64,000 nucleotides of DNA, taken from assembly GCA_001939145.1 (NCBI GenBank), contig LSRX01000717.1, forward strand, positions 30,862 to 94,861, in the 5' to 3' direction. The notes beneath the pieces are model-generated. The model did no database searches. It saw only the letters and a program-made list of their open reading frames with translations, and had not been told where the DNA came from. The translations under genes were made by a program, and so were the position numbers. This DNA is from Symbiodinium microadriaticum (lineage: Eukaryota; Sar; Dinophyceae; Suessiales; Symbiodiniaceae). Below are positions 11,203 through 24,000 of the stretch, piece by piece; the stretch's first letter is position 1, and each line of letters opens with the position of its first letter.

Positions 11203-13906
11203 GTAGGTTGTGACGTGCATGGTGGCTGTGAGCATGCAAAGCAGTGTTTATTTGAAGCAGCCCTTGACACCTGTTCTCCTGCAGTCCGCGGTCTCGTCCT
11301 GCAGCAGACACATTGCAGCTTGCTGGAACTTGAGGTTACATTCATAGCACATCAGGGCAACATGAGTTAGCCTCCCATAAGACTCGAGTGTGAGAGGGTA
11401 GAACGGGGTTTGTGAGGTTGGACGTCTTGGGCCGCGTAGTGAGCAGTGGCAGCACGGCTGTCGCAAAATGATGTCCTCCACAGCAGGGCATGTGGAATTT
11501 GGTATGGTCTGCTGCTTTAGCACTGAAAATCGAAGTCCCCAATGTGAATTCCTGAAATTTGCTGCATGTGTACAGCTACGACTTGTCGCGACTCAGCGAT
11601 TGCAAGATCGGTCGAAATTTATTGAAGCGTTTGGATGGTAGGGCGATGGAATGTGATGTGGAAGGCTGCTTTACTGCACTATGCCTGACATCTAACCGGC
11701 TTGGTGGCCGCAAGCTTGGCGAACGTGACGACACAGCTTCAAAGGAGCTGCCAAGTGAAGCAAAAGGCTTTCCTGTGAGATCGCTGAATGTGACATGTTG
11801 CATGTAGAGAGACCTGGCCTTCGGGTTCGCATTCTACGGCGGTTGATGAAAGTGCAAGCAACTGGTGCACGTGGCTCACCGTTCTCGAGACTCATCTTGA
11901 GTCATCCTGAGGTTTGTGCTAAAGTACAACAAGGGTGACAACCCCCGGACCATGACTTCAAGCCGTTGAGCATGGACAATGGATCAGCAGCGTTAAAGCG
12001 GCGTCAAGAGATTCATAATTGCATGAGCCCTGGTTGTGTCAGAGACCGGACGAATGGCCGAGCATGTGGTACTGTTGGCACCCAGGCTTTAACCTCTTCG
12101 CGATTCCACCATTGGTTCTTCTGACAGGCATCTGAGCTCACAACTGTGCCGTCCAGTTGCCAGTCGCTGCCTTGAGGTTGGTCGTTGGCAAAGCCGTCAC
12201 CAGCAGCTCACAAAGCTTTGTCATGGAGCGTGCGGTACCATGATTTCGTGACATTCAAAAGCATCGGTGTTGCACGAGTCACTGCCACGAAAGCGTTTTC
12301 TCGTTTCAAAGGTGTTGTGCTACACGATGTTGGACACGATCTACAACTTGATGGTGCTTGCACTCCCCTTCTGAAGTGCTGCTCACCGATCGCACCCGAA
12401 CGCAGAGGTGCCTGAATGTCAACCGTCGAGGCGGCGCTGGGATCCTCCCTCAGCGTCACCATATGCCCCCAAGAGCGCCTCCAATAGGCGCCTCCATGTA
12501 TGCCCGAGCCGAGGCCAGTATTCTGCTTCACCACGCTGCTCGGAGGCATCACGTGATGCACAGAGGCGAAGAGCTCGCAGCCTCGCAGCATTTTCAGGTG
12601 ACGGCGGCTTGGCTGGTTTGCTTCCCTATCAGCTACGAGGGCTTTGCACACCTGACGGCATATTGTGCCTTCGACGCAGGTATTTTGGCGCTCCCGTGTT
12701 TTGTTGTGATCTTGTCGGCATAGTGCAGTGAGGCACTGCAGTCGAACTCAATACAATGTGCTTCGCCATCTACAAGGCAGGACTCGCAAGTTTCTGACAG
12801 TGCTTCTGTAACAAATGGCTGTTAGACGGCAGGCTTTCAAGGGGCCAGCAGCCCGTGCTGCACATCTGCTCACCTGGGTGTGGAGCTTACAAGGGCGGAA
12901 TCCTTTGCCAAAGTTCACGTCCACGGCTTCGATCTGATGCAACATGTTGGGTCTATCGACGTTCTTTGTGCCACACCGTGACTGCGCTACGTACTTTCAT
13001 TTGCGTCCGTGTGTTCTACTGTTGGATGTGGCATGGTAGTCTTGGAGTTGGGGATTCTGTCACAGGCTTGCGCTTTGGGATCGCTCGGGCGAAGCAGGAC
13101 CAAAAGTAAGTTGGTGCTCAGCACAGGAGAGCGCATGAGTTAAGGTGGTTCTCAGACTTGGCTGGTATCCGTACCTCGTGCCGGACTCCTAGCTTTGTGC
13201 TTTGCATTGAAGCGTGACGTGCACATTCCTCAGCTATCACCACCTTGAGCTGTTCATAGTCGATGTTGCCAGTCGGCTTGACGATGTCAGACGAAGTTCA
13301 GACAAAGAGCTCCCTCAGCATCGGTTTCAAAGTCTTCGCAGTAGAAGTCGCTACGACAGAGTACCAGCGCAATTGAAGATACACGAGCTGCAAAGCCAAG
13401 ACGAGTACTGGCCGTTGCAGCCGCTGCGAATGAATGCAGAATGCATCTGTACTGTGTAAGGTGCGGAGCATTCCTAATGCGGAACCGCCCATCTGAGGTA
13501 CCACTTTCACCAAGCCGTCCGCGGAGCTGGATTTGCAGTCACCCCCTAAGCTTGAAGGGCGTAAGCTGCCGTAGTGTGGCCACGGATCGATCGCCGAAGC
13601 TTTGTACTCTGTCCGATTTCGGCGAGACAGTTCGCGTCGGAGCGATTTTTATGCGATTCTGCTGCTGCTGCTGGCTTCGCAACACATGGGAAAGCCATAG
13701 CAGCCTTTTAAAGCTCTGTTACGGTTACGGTGGCGGAGAGTGATGCTCCGAATCATCTCCATGCAGGCTTAGCCGGCGGGCTCCATTCTCTTTCGTATCT
13801 TTCCGTGGTTGTCTTCTGGTAGTGGTATCTATCCAGTAAGGACATTGCATACCGCGCGCGACTATCCTCTCCTTAAATGCCGAACAGAAGATACTGCTAT
13901 GATCTG
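11203..13906. other. Stretch without a recognised gene
   Basis: Short overlapping open frames on both strands, none with a motif I can name. The 5' part is likely the 3' flank of the kinase gene. A + frame at 12185-12415 and one at 11559-11807 are open but show no convincing splice context. Confidence 0.3.
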
Positions 13907-14467
13907 CTATGCGTGCGGTCTGTTCGGTCTTGCTTGAAGACTGCGATCATTGTCTTGTATTAGTTCCAATTTAGGGTCTCCGAGGCTGGTACTGGCTTGC
14001 CGGCTTGGTCCAAACTTCTCGGGTCGTAATTCGACAGTAGCACGAGGCCTCAATACCAATGCTTTTGCGCAAGAACCTATAGTACTGTCCATATACCTTT
14101 TTGAGGAATTTGTCCGTTAGCGTCAGAGAATCTAGGCCATAAAGAAGAACAGCAATAGTGGCGGTGTGGTAGATGCGGACTTTGGTTTTTCTGGGCAGTG
14201 AACTGTTCCAAACCATACATCGTAGCTTTTGAATGCTTCCTCGGTAAGTCCTAGTCTGTGATCGAAGGCGGTATGAAACGGGTTGATCAGCTTGATCCAG
14301 CTGATCCCAGACCCGAGATATTTAACCTGAGTCGTTGCAGGCACTACTGAGCCGTCTAGAAACTTAAGTGCGGTGTGATCAGATTTGGGGTGGGAGAGCA
14401 ATTTGGTTTTGCTGTGATTTAATTTGATCCCCATATCCTGCGCTGCAATTTCTAGCGCGCTGAACAT
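13907..14467 (-). mobile_element. Degenerate non-LTR (LINE-type) reverse transcriptase fragment
   Basis: Read on the minus strand, the C-terminal part of a LINE-type reverse transcriptase is visible but in several frames. 14467 to about 14215 carries the segment with MGIKLNHSKTKLL and TTQVKYLGSGISW, the usual motif after the RT active site. 14216 to about 14000 carries the thumb segment with LPRKTKVRIYHTA, VLLYGLDSLTLT and FLRKSIGIEASCY. A third frame down to 13907 continues SLGDPKLELIQ. The frame changes mean it is not translatable as one protein. The upstream RT core (with the catalytic YADD-type motif) and the endonuclease are absent, so the copy is 5'-truncated, as is common for LINEs. 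It lies antisense to the surrounding genes. I am confident it is RT-derived but cannot assign the clade. Confidence 0.75.
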
Positions 14468-15192
14468 GCCCTGTAATTGGGAGGGTGGTTGGGATTTCTT
14501 CAGTCAAGCACGTTTCGCCGTGTTGGGCATCTAGGTTGGCAGCTACGAGTACTGCCAGTCGGCCGCTTCCTGAGATGCTAGTGATGTGGGCATGGAGACC
14601 ATAGCTTCGAGTCTGTGCGTCGCAGGTTGGATCACAAGTGATCCTTTGCAGCTTGAACTTTTTCTGGACAGTAGAGGCCGTGGATCCAATTAGAGACATA
14701 GCTTCAGCAGAGTTTGGTGCGGTTCCGAAGATCTGAAGGTCTGACATGTGGATCTGTTTCTGGGCTTGGGCAAACTTGTCGATCCGCTTTGAAGGTAGCT
14801 CTTGGCATGCCCAGCGCTGAGATCTTTCAGATTCGGAGAGCAGCAGCGGTGTTCGGTCCTTGAAAAGAAAGCTTTGCCTAAGTTGCCTCTGCAACCTGGT
14901 CAGCCTTTGACAGGATGCAAGCGAAGCAGAAGCAGAAGGACGAGCATCTTCACCGCAGCTAGTGACCGTGGTGAAAAAGGGCGAGGTCAGTGCTCGCACG
15001 AACATCAGCAGCAGGATATCGCTTCGGCATTTCACCACACTTCACCTGGGGCTCGTGCAGTGACACGCCACTACTATACAAGAAGCACCGCTGCTTACGC
15101 ACACACAAACACGGAGTAAGCATCTGTCATCCGACATATACCCGAAGATTCTTCAAGACCTCCTTCACATAAGTCTCGGCACTTGCGGCGCC

Positions 15193-16935
15193 ATGTCTCT
15201 AAAGAAGACGCGCTCGGAGCCGACGCTGAGCTCTCTGCCGCGACGCCAGGAGTGGAGGAGGCGGAAGCGGGGCGGAGAGGAGGCATTACATCAGTAAAAT
15301 TCAATTGCCAATTGAACAAAAGCGTTCACGGACACGTCAGGCTGATGGTGAATCCTCCAGAACGCTCTACGACCCAACTGGTAGCTGAGCCGTTGGTCAC
15401 GCAATCAACGGATCCTTTGTTGGCCAGCATTGCGCGAAGCGCAATGTTGAAGGCCCCGGGGGGCGAACTGGGGACACTGGCAAGTTTCTGTCGTGAGCTT
15501 TCACGTGTTGTCTTTGTCGCCTGGGCAGGCGAGACAAGAGCAACAAGACTTCCGGCCAGCGACTACCCATGGCAAGTATTGGTGGAACCAGAAAGAGCGA
15601 AAGGTGAACTGCTGGCGCTAAAGGCACGATTACATGCAGGCACCACGTCGCACGCTTTTCCAAGGAGCTGCCGAATGTGTTTCGAGTTGGATGAGCATGG
15701 CTTATGCCAAGTATAAGTCCAAGTATAGACTAGACCGCATGCGCCGTTTCTACGCATGTCTACCCTATCTTCAAAGTTCATCGGGACCAGCTTTTGCCGA
15801 AGGCAAAGCTTTCAGTTGGCTTGACCGTAAAGACCAGCTACGACCACCCTCGGGAATTTTGGAAAAGGGGCAGAATCAGGGTCAAAGGACAGGCTTCCGG
15901 ACGACGCTTTGGTTTTGGAGATGGTCAGAGTCAATGTTTCGTGAAGATGCCATGCAGCCTCTTCAGTTTGCACTAGGAGTGCTCAATTCGTCAAAGCTTT
16001 CGGCTCACCCACCTTTATAGCCCAGGGCCCGAAGGCATGTTCGAGAACATGAGAAGGGTCCCAAAGCAATTATTGAGGCATGGCAGGAGAAGCATGGCAG
16101 ACAACTACCAAATGCTGATGGTGAGAATTGCAGTGTGGCAACACACCACCACGCCCAAACAGCTAAAGTATTTCGCCATGGACACTAAGCCTCCGCCGTA
16201 GAGGAATGGCGGTCGAGGAGATGATTCCATTTCTCGAACGGTTTGTTGCACGGGTTGGACGTCAAACAAGATGGCAACGTCAGGAGCGTTTTTAATAAAT
16301 AAGTTGTCACATCAAAGGACACATCAACCCCTGCGGGTGCTGGCAGGGTTGGGCGGCCAGATCTGTGCCTAGCCTGGAACACGACTTGTCCTGCACTAGC
16401 CGGACTAAGGCAGCAGCAGCCTTTCTCCATGACCTTGAAGGCACCGCGGTTGGCGTTCAGCGCTTCAGGATTTTGGTTCTTTAAGAGGAAATATGCGTTT
16501 TCGTTGGGTTTTGGAGCATTGGAGGGCTTTGGGGTGTGAATTGCAGCAAGCAAATCGCTCGGCATTTACACTGGCCGGGGTTTCGGTTGTAGGAGATATT
16601 GGCAGGGTCGGCATTCATTTTCGAAGAATGCACTCAGCGAAACGGGGAAACGTTTCTTTCGTTCTTTTTTCTGAGCCTACGGTTGCTTTGCTCTGCCAGC
16701 GCAGCCAGCGACTTCAAAGCAACAGCGATGCAAGCTCAGAAGTGCGAAGCTTTGCTGCTTCTGCATGCTTGTAGGTAGCAAAGATCCTGCTCAGCACGGG
16801 GCTAAGAAGGAACAGAAGGGCCCCGAAGAACGCAGAGTTTGACTGCTATCCAGGTGTCCACCTCAGCCATCGTCTCCTTCAAAGAAGAGTCGATCAAAGA
16901 AGAAGGCACAAATCTCTGAGGCCTGGAACGAGTAA
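15193..16935 (+). CDS. Small basic protein, possibly SRP19-like
   Basis: A candidate gene built from separate exons. An ATG at 15193 opens a basic N-terminal exon (MSLKKTRSEPTLSS, then a run of Arg/Lys). An exon at about 15763-15890 reads YPIFKVHRDQLLPK and then SYDHPREFWKRGRIRVKG. Another at about 16054-16125 reads IIEAWQEKHGRQLP. The last at about 16852-16935 reads SSPSKKSRSKKKAQ and ends ISEAWNE before TAA at 16933. The pattern of a Tyr-Pro segment, then PRxFWxRGRIRV, then a lysine/serine tail is reminiscent of SRP19, the signal recognition particle subunit. However, the spacing is shorter than in SRP19 and intervening exons may be missing. Treat the family call as a suggestion; that this is a real basic-tailed protein is somewhat better supported. 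Confidence 0.35.
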
Positions 16936-19900
16936 ACAGGATCTTGCTTTACCTTCACTTCGTACCTCAGGGGACCGCTGATCCGAAGTGGATCAACGCC
17001 TTCCGTGGTTTGGCAGAGGGATGTGCCACCCCCGTGTGAGTGTCACGCCCAACGCCAGCGCTGTTCTAAGTTGGGCTGAGGCAAGGAGAAAGTCAATGAC
17101 GAGGTCTTGACAGAGTGCCAGCCTCGGGCTTTCCGCAAAAAACCGCCAGCCGGAGCGGAATGCGCCTTCCGTGTCTCCTCTCAGGTGCGCCAAGGCGGCG
17201 CAGCGGCTGGAGCCAAAGGTGCCGCGGAGAGTGCTCCTTCCGCCTCTGCGTGCTGAGCAGAGCGCCGCTGGCAGGCTGCGGAGCTCTGTGAAGTTGCTGC
17301 AAAGGCAGGATTCGATGTAAATGACCTCGGACGTCAGCGCCCGAGCTCTTATCTCAGGGTTGCCAAGAGAGTCCAGAGGCCCAATAAGAAAGTGCAAAGG
17401 CGGTAAGAGTGCATTAAGATGAGCCAAAGCTCTGAAGCATTAAGTTGTCGGCTGGAGCTGAAGCCGACCACTCGTGTCGTAGCGCTCGGAAGATGTGCTT
17501 CAGAGGTGCTGTGTGCAAGCTGCTGTTCTTCGAGCCTACCGTTGGCCAACAGCGGTCTCAGGACGCAGTCATTCCGCTGATTCAAAAACTAGACGAGCCG
17601 AGCTGCAGGATCAAGAATGCGATGATCTGCAGATAGTTCCGAAGCACTCAGAGGTTCGGCCTCATGATTGTTGGGTGGTTGAGTCTAAAGCTCCATATCG
17701 TGCACCATGCAGGTGTCTCTAGAAGAGTTTGGGGTGCAGGTAGCGTCCTTTGTCTTTTGTTGCCTGGCTGAGCCAGGGTGCAAATGCCCGCAAGGGCACC
17801 AAGATCCTTCAGCTGGCTGAGGAAAGCCTCAGGCACTGGTCAGGGTTTCTCGTTCTGCCTGTCGCCCTGCGAGAGTTCTTGACACAGGACAGAGCCAAAG
17901 GGACTGCTCTCTCAGAGGAGCCGTGTTTGTTTTCAAGCCCAGCAGACGGGTTCTGGGTTACCTGTGTGGCGTCTGGCGGGTAGAGCGTTGGCGCGACATC
18001 GCTGGGCTGCATGTTCAAGCGTTCTTGTGTATTCCGGAATGAAGGCTAAGCGGGAAGGTGGCAAGCCGAGGGGAACGTATGCTAATTTACGCAAGGCGTG
18101 CCCGGCTGTGTCGTGGCAGGGTCCTAGAGAAGGGGAAATGGCCTGCAAATGCATTCGGGTTGGCTTCAGGGACACTTGAGGCTTGTCATGACAAAAAGCC
18201 ATTGCCGGCGTCTAGTGTGGAAGCAAACGTTTGTTTCTGGTCACGCGGACCTGCGGCCAGGAGTACAGTCTGCATGAAGGCCCTCGATTCTGGTGAGGAG
18301 GAGGAAGAGGAGGCTGTACACACAGAACCTGCGTTTGGCTACGTCAAGCGGGTATATCTTTCATTGTCTTTCATGGCAGGAAGGGGCCATCATGACGGAC
18401 AAGTACTCCTACAAGATGGCCTGTCCCAGCTGCTGATGTTAAGCTACTCGAGGCTTCCATGTGTGATCTGTGCCCGGAAGGCAGCAGAGAAGAGCGAGAA
18501 GAAGCGCTCCTCAGCACAGGCGCCTGTGCCAGCGATGCTTGGCCTTGGCAAGATGTTTGGGCTCTGCATCAGCGGTCCGTCTTTCTGCCTCCCACAAGTG
18601 AGCAACATCATGGAAGCCTTAGACTGAAGCAATCTGCTGTTTGATTGATGCCACATGCCTTTAAGGAAAAGCGCTGATGATCCTCATCCGTTGTATGAGG
18701 ACCCTGCAGCCAGACTGTGAGGGCGATTTTGTCTCAGTATTGGTGCGATGCCCTGCCGGGAGGCTATGGTTGACTTTCAGGGAGAGGTGCAATGTCTGGA
18801 GGAGGTCCTGGCTATCAGGGTGCAGTTTTTGTTGTGCTCTTTCTTTGCATAATTTCATAGAGTGTTTCATTCCACCTGGAAGAGGCTCTTCAGGAAACTC
18901 CGGCAGCGGCCCTGCAGGCCCGCGGGGAGTCAGACGGCGAATTTTTTTCGCTTGGGGAGATTGTTAGTTGCGGATTTCCGCCCGAGCAAAAAGGCACCTC
19001 TGGATGAGGGAAGATCGATTCCCTCACCGCTGTTTTATGTAAGCAGCTGAGCTTCAGTACTCGGGCCAAGCGTTAGGGTTGCAGCGAGCACAAGGCTGTG
19101 GGTCATTTGAAGAGCCCTGGAGTCGTGAAGCTGGAATCCTAGTCCTGGACCGGAAGGAAGCGCGAACCTGTCTTGAGCCCTGAGAGACTCTGAGGTTATT
19201 GCTGCAGAGCCAGGCGAATCCCAGGGCGCGCTTTAGTATGAGCAGCTGGGGGTGGGATGCCCGGTACTAGCCCGGTCTAACGGCCTCGCTGAGTTGAGGA
19301 GTGTCACTATATTTCGGGTACCTCTTGCTCCTCCGAGCTGACTGAGGATCTTTGAGAAAGGCATGACGGCCTTGGAAGCTGCACTTGGCTGAGATGCCGT
19401 AGATCGCTCAAGCTGATTTTGAGGACTGACTGTGCCGCCCAGGTCCAGAAGCACCAGAGCACTGGCGTAACGCTGGCATGTGTCAGTGTCCTGCCATCCT
19501 GCCTTATCATGAGTTTCTCGTCGCCTGTCGAGCTCTGACCTCTGACCAGCGATGTCTTTCCTTGTGCGACGTCACTCGACAAACGGGTCGTTTCTTGTCA
19601 CCGCGCGTACTGTTTCGCACTGTTTTCCTGGGCCTGGATGGAGGATGTGGGAGGCGGCTCCTGTTGTTCCAGTCGAATCGCAACAAGCGAGTGCTTCGTG
19701 CTGATCAGCCCGTGTGTCTCTCGCATCTTCGGGAGGGATCGTGGCTTGGTTTAGCCGGTGGACACATCGAACTTCGTTCCCTGATTCTCGCTCACATGAC
19801 CAGTTCTTGCCAGCGACAATGTAAGTTGCTTCAGCTTCCGGTCAGGATTTCCGGATGCAAGCCATCGGCGATCTTCTGCGGCAGTCGCAGGAGAGCGTCT

Positions 19901-21070
19901 GAGTCTCGCTCTGCTAACGCTGCTTACCACGCTAACCGCAGGAGAAGCTGGGCCAGGGCTCCGAGCAACTCCCGCAGAGGACCCAAAGTTCCCAAGCGAG
20001 CGGAGAGCGGAGAAGCTTCCGTCTTCGACTTCGCTCTTCCCAGGTCTAAGGCCAGGCCTCGCTCCCTGAGCTTCAGCGGCCAGAGCGGCCCACTCCACCT
20101 GCACAGTGCCCGGGATCCCGGTGCAAGGCGGCACAGGATCGGCCTTCCAAGAAGACGCGTCTTGCCTTCGCCTTCGAGACGCTGTGGACCCGAGGCCACC
20201 TCGGAGCTGCTCCTGGGCCAGCGCTCCGAGCCTCTCGGGCCCGGCGCCATCCAGGAAGAGCGAGGGCCCGAGCCCTCCGCTGCTCTCCGCTGCTTCCCCG
20301 CGGTCTCGCCCATGCACACAGGTACGTCGTGCAGCAGTCCGTCGTCCAGCCCTTGGAGAGAAGACTCTGCGTTCCCCCCCGCAGAAGAGCACAAATGCGC
20401 TTGAACTGAGGATGCCGCAACCTTCAAGAGGCGTGGTGGAATGCTGCAATGCTTGGCCGTCGGCTTCGCAGAATCCTTCAACATGTCTGAGTCAGGCTCG
20501 GACGAAGGCGCAAGGGAGGGGTAGTTTGTGGTGCCCTGGAAGAAACGACCCTATAGCCCCGTCACGTCGCACAGTTCTTCCCCGTACGGCTTGCTTTGGC
20601 AGTGCGACATGACAAAGTTATGTGCAGGCACAGCCACATGCCGGTGGTTCGGAGGACCGCACCTAGCTTTGCTCATGAATCGCTGAAATCATCATGTAGA
20701 TGTAGAGATCCCAGAACGGTCAATAACGTCTTGGACTCACAAAGTCAAAACTACTGAAGCAATCCGAAGATGTTATGAGAGATGAGCTAGGATGAGCTTG
20801 GCAGCTGCAGCCTTAGTTTCCGAGATCATGTGACACCATGTATACAACCCCTGCTCGATCACCGACTTGTTTCCGCACTTGCTGCCAAGAACCGGCGCCC
20901 CAGCGTAGTGCCCCCAGCTGTCGGCCATTTGCACTCTTAGACTGGTCGCAGAAATCTTGCAGTTGGTGCGGCCCATCATCTTCTGCAAGCATGTGGATGG
21001 CCATCCTAGCCAGGACTGAGCATTCCTGACACGGAGCTGTTTCGTTCCTGGTTGGTGGCATGTCCATGCT
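16936..21070. other. Long stretch with unassigned open frames
   Basis: No family recognised. On +, 18430-18645 is open and protein-like (KLLEASMCDLCPEGSREERE), and 18058-18627 is open in another frame with an acidic run (GEEEEEEA). Between 19478 and 20612 the DNA is GC-rich and open for more than 150 codons on both strands (Arg/Ser/Pro-rich on +). That is an effect of composition and gives no strand choice. A + piece at 20441-20515 ending in SESGSDEGARE could be an N-terminal exon of the kinase that follows. Confidence 0.3.
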
Positions 21071-21076
21071 GCGCAG

Positions 21077-24000
21077 ATGTACGAGATGGGCAAGCAGATT
21101 GGCGCCGGCACGTTCGGCACAGTCTGGAAAGCCAAGCATACGCAGAAGCTCACCTAAAAAAGGTAGGGTGGGCAATGCCTGAGCGGTAGAGGAGATCCAG
21201 TCATTGCCCAGGACTGGTCAGCTGCATGCGGCGGGAGCCTTGAAGTTTCGTTGCGCATCCCACGTTCCACGGCGACAGCACGCAGATCAAGAGCTGCCCG
21301 AAGAAGCTGATACCCAGCGACGAACTTTGGGCCTGGCGCCGGGCCGTGCATGCCAGCTCTCTCTCTCTCTCTCCCTCTCTCTGTCCCCGAGCTTGCCGCA
21401 AGGCCGAGATTGACATTATGAAGCAGCTTGACCATGCCAGCTGCTGAGCTTGTAACGTCATTGTGAGTCCGCTTCACAGCTGTTTGCCCAGCCTCACATC
21501 ATGCGCCTGTACTACACCTTCGAGGATGAGCAGCCCGGAACTTCAGAAGCGACGCTTCTGGATATGGGGCTGCACGTGTCCAGAGACATGATTCCTCAGG
21601 TGCATCTTCATTGCCTCAGAGCTTTGTGAAGGTGGCGAGCTGTTCAATGCCATGATTGAGGCCTTTGTCAGCAGTCCAGCAGTTTCGCAACATCAGTTGC
21701 GCTGAAGACCTTGCTGCTGCGGATTGAGTCTCGTTGATAGACTCTGATAGACTGGTCAGGCAGGGGCTCTAAACGAGCAAACTGCGGTGCTTCTCTTCAA
21801 GCAGATCATGCCAGCATCTGAGTGGCTTGCGAGCCTCTGTTCACTCTGTACTTGCCTATGTCGCTGCGTGACGGAAGAGGAGCGCGGTCTCCTACATTCA
21901 CATGAACATGGTGTGCCACCGCGATTTGAAGCCCGAGAACTTTCTCATCTCCAAGAAGTGCGAGATCAAGGAAAGCTGAGCTCTCCTATAGACCTACTCG
22001 TACAACGGGGGGGCAGCGCAGATCTCGGTGACGTAAGCTTGCGGAGGACAGCAAAGTCAAGCTCATCGACTTTGGAACCGCGAAGCGCTTCGACTTGCAC
22101 CCGCTCACGACCAAGGTCAGGCAGTGAAGGCATCTAAGGTTGCAGTCGTACACTGGCCTTGCAGGTGTGCACGGTGCATTATGTTGCCCCAGAGGTCCTC
22201 AAGAAAAGCACGGATTCACAGCAATGCAATGAAGTTTGCAGATGTGTGCGGATGTGTTCTTGTACTTCCTGTAAGGCATGGATCCATATACAGAAAAAGT
22301 GGATGTGTGGTCCGCCGGGGCTTGGTAGCCCAGTGCGGATCTATCTCCCGGATTGTACTGTGGTGATAGTCTCTGTTGGCAACATGACCGAAGCCCAGGT
22401 GGTTCTGTTCGTCATGCTGGCCGGCACACCCCCATTTCACAGTGATGATGACGTCGAGCTGATGAAGAAGGTGAAGAAGGCGTTCGCGCCTCACACATTT
22501 TGTCAGCCGACTCCTCCTCACTCAAAAGGCTTAGAGTAGATGCCGAGACCATCGCCAAGGAAGTGGGAGTTCAAGCCAGAGAAGGCATGGAGACGTGTCT
22601 CTGAGTCAGGGAAGGAGCCCAGGCCCAAGATCAGACGTCTTGAACATTTCTTTAAGCTCTTGGGGAGCCCAATCCAAGGCTGGTGTCCAGCATGTTGACG
22701 AAGGAGGTCGATGCGAGACCTCACTCTGCTGAGGCGCAGAGCCCGAGTTCTGGACGGCCTCGACATTCAGCTCTGATTGAGACTTTGCGGCAGGTCTTAG
22801 CAGCCGACTGGTTTCGTCAGGAGGTGCCTTTGATCCTGGACTGCTCGCATTATAGCCTGCTTTGTTTGTTCTATTTTGTTCTCGTGCAGCCCGACATGCG
22901 TCTGCCAGGTGGTGGCGAAGCAAGACACCAAGGTAGATGCCATGGCCCAAGACATCCGGGACGGTCGAAGTCCAAAGCATCCGATGTGTATGTGAGCACA
23001 CGCATAAGCTGGGGGCCAAGTCGCAAGCATCCACGCAAGGAAGATAACCTGACTCAGATGCGGACCTTCGCCAGCTGCCTAGCAGCCGTCCAAGAAAATC
23101 ATGTCCAGCCAACATACACGCACGGAGGTCGCACAGAGTCGACTGAAGAAGGTTGCCCTTCAGATCATTGCTCGACAGGCCCGGGGATCTGACCTCCAAG
23201 CCTCCCAGCCATGCGTTTGTCATGGCCAGTCGATCAGTGCTGATGGGTAGCCTTGAAGATCTCGGATGACACCATTGAGAAGCTTCGTGGCATTTTCCTG
23301 TCGTTGGACGACGACCATTCGGGTACCCTGTCAGCGATCTGCTCAGCTTGCAAAGAGTTGCAGAGCTCAGTCGAACCGAAGGTCCGCTCGCACCCGTGAG
23401 GTGGAGGAGATCGATGATGCTTTGGAGCGCTTAGAAGTGGAGGAGCCGATCCGCATCGAGATGAGGTGCGGCAAGATGGCTGTCGCTTGTTGGGTACAGA
23501 TCTTGATCCAAGGCGCCTGATGCATGAGATCGATGTCGACGGGAGCGGAACCGTAAACTACACAGAGTCGTTCGCCAAGCTTGAACGGTAACTTCACGAG
23601 CCAGGGCATCATGTCCGAGGATCGGGTCCATGAGTCGCAAAGAGCGAGCGAGGTTCATCGCCGCCAACATCTCGAAGAAGCAGTATTTGCAGGAACAGGT
23701 CTGTGGGAAGCCAAGCTCTGACGGCGTCAGCGCTGGAGTTCCTTGCCATGCAGCTACACATGGCTACACTGCTGAGGCAAGGCAGCTTTTCACATTTTCG
23801 ACGTCAATGGTAAGAAACCTGGTCAGATTTTGTGCAAGACTGTGTGGGCGGTTTGACTTGCCCTGCGTGAGCCACTCTGTTTCAGATGTTTCAGCCGGTC
23901 AGCCAACGCAACCAGCCATTGCGCAACATGTTGCCAGGTGCCTAAGTATGCAAGCAGGCGTTGGAATCGATAAGCGGAGAACCGAATTCAATCTCGAAAA

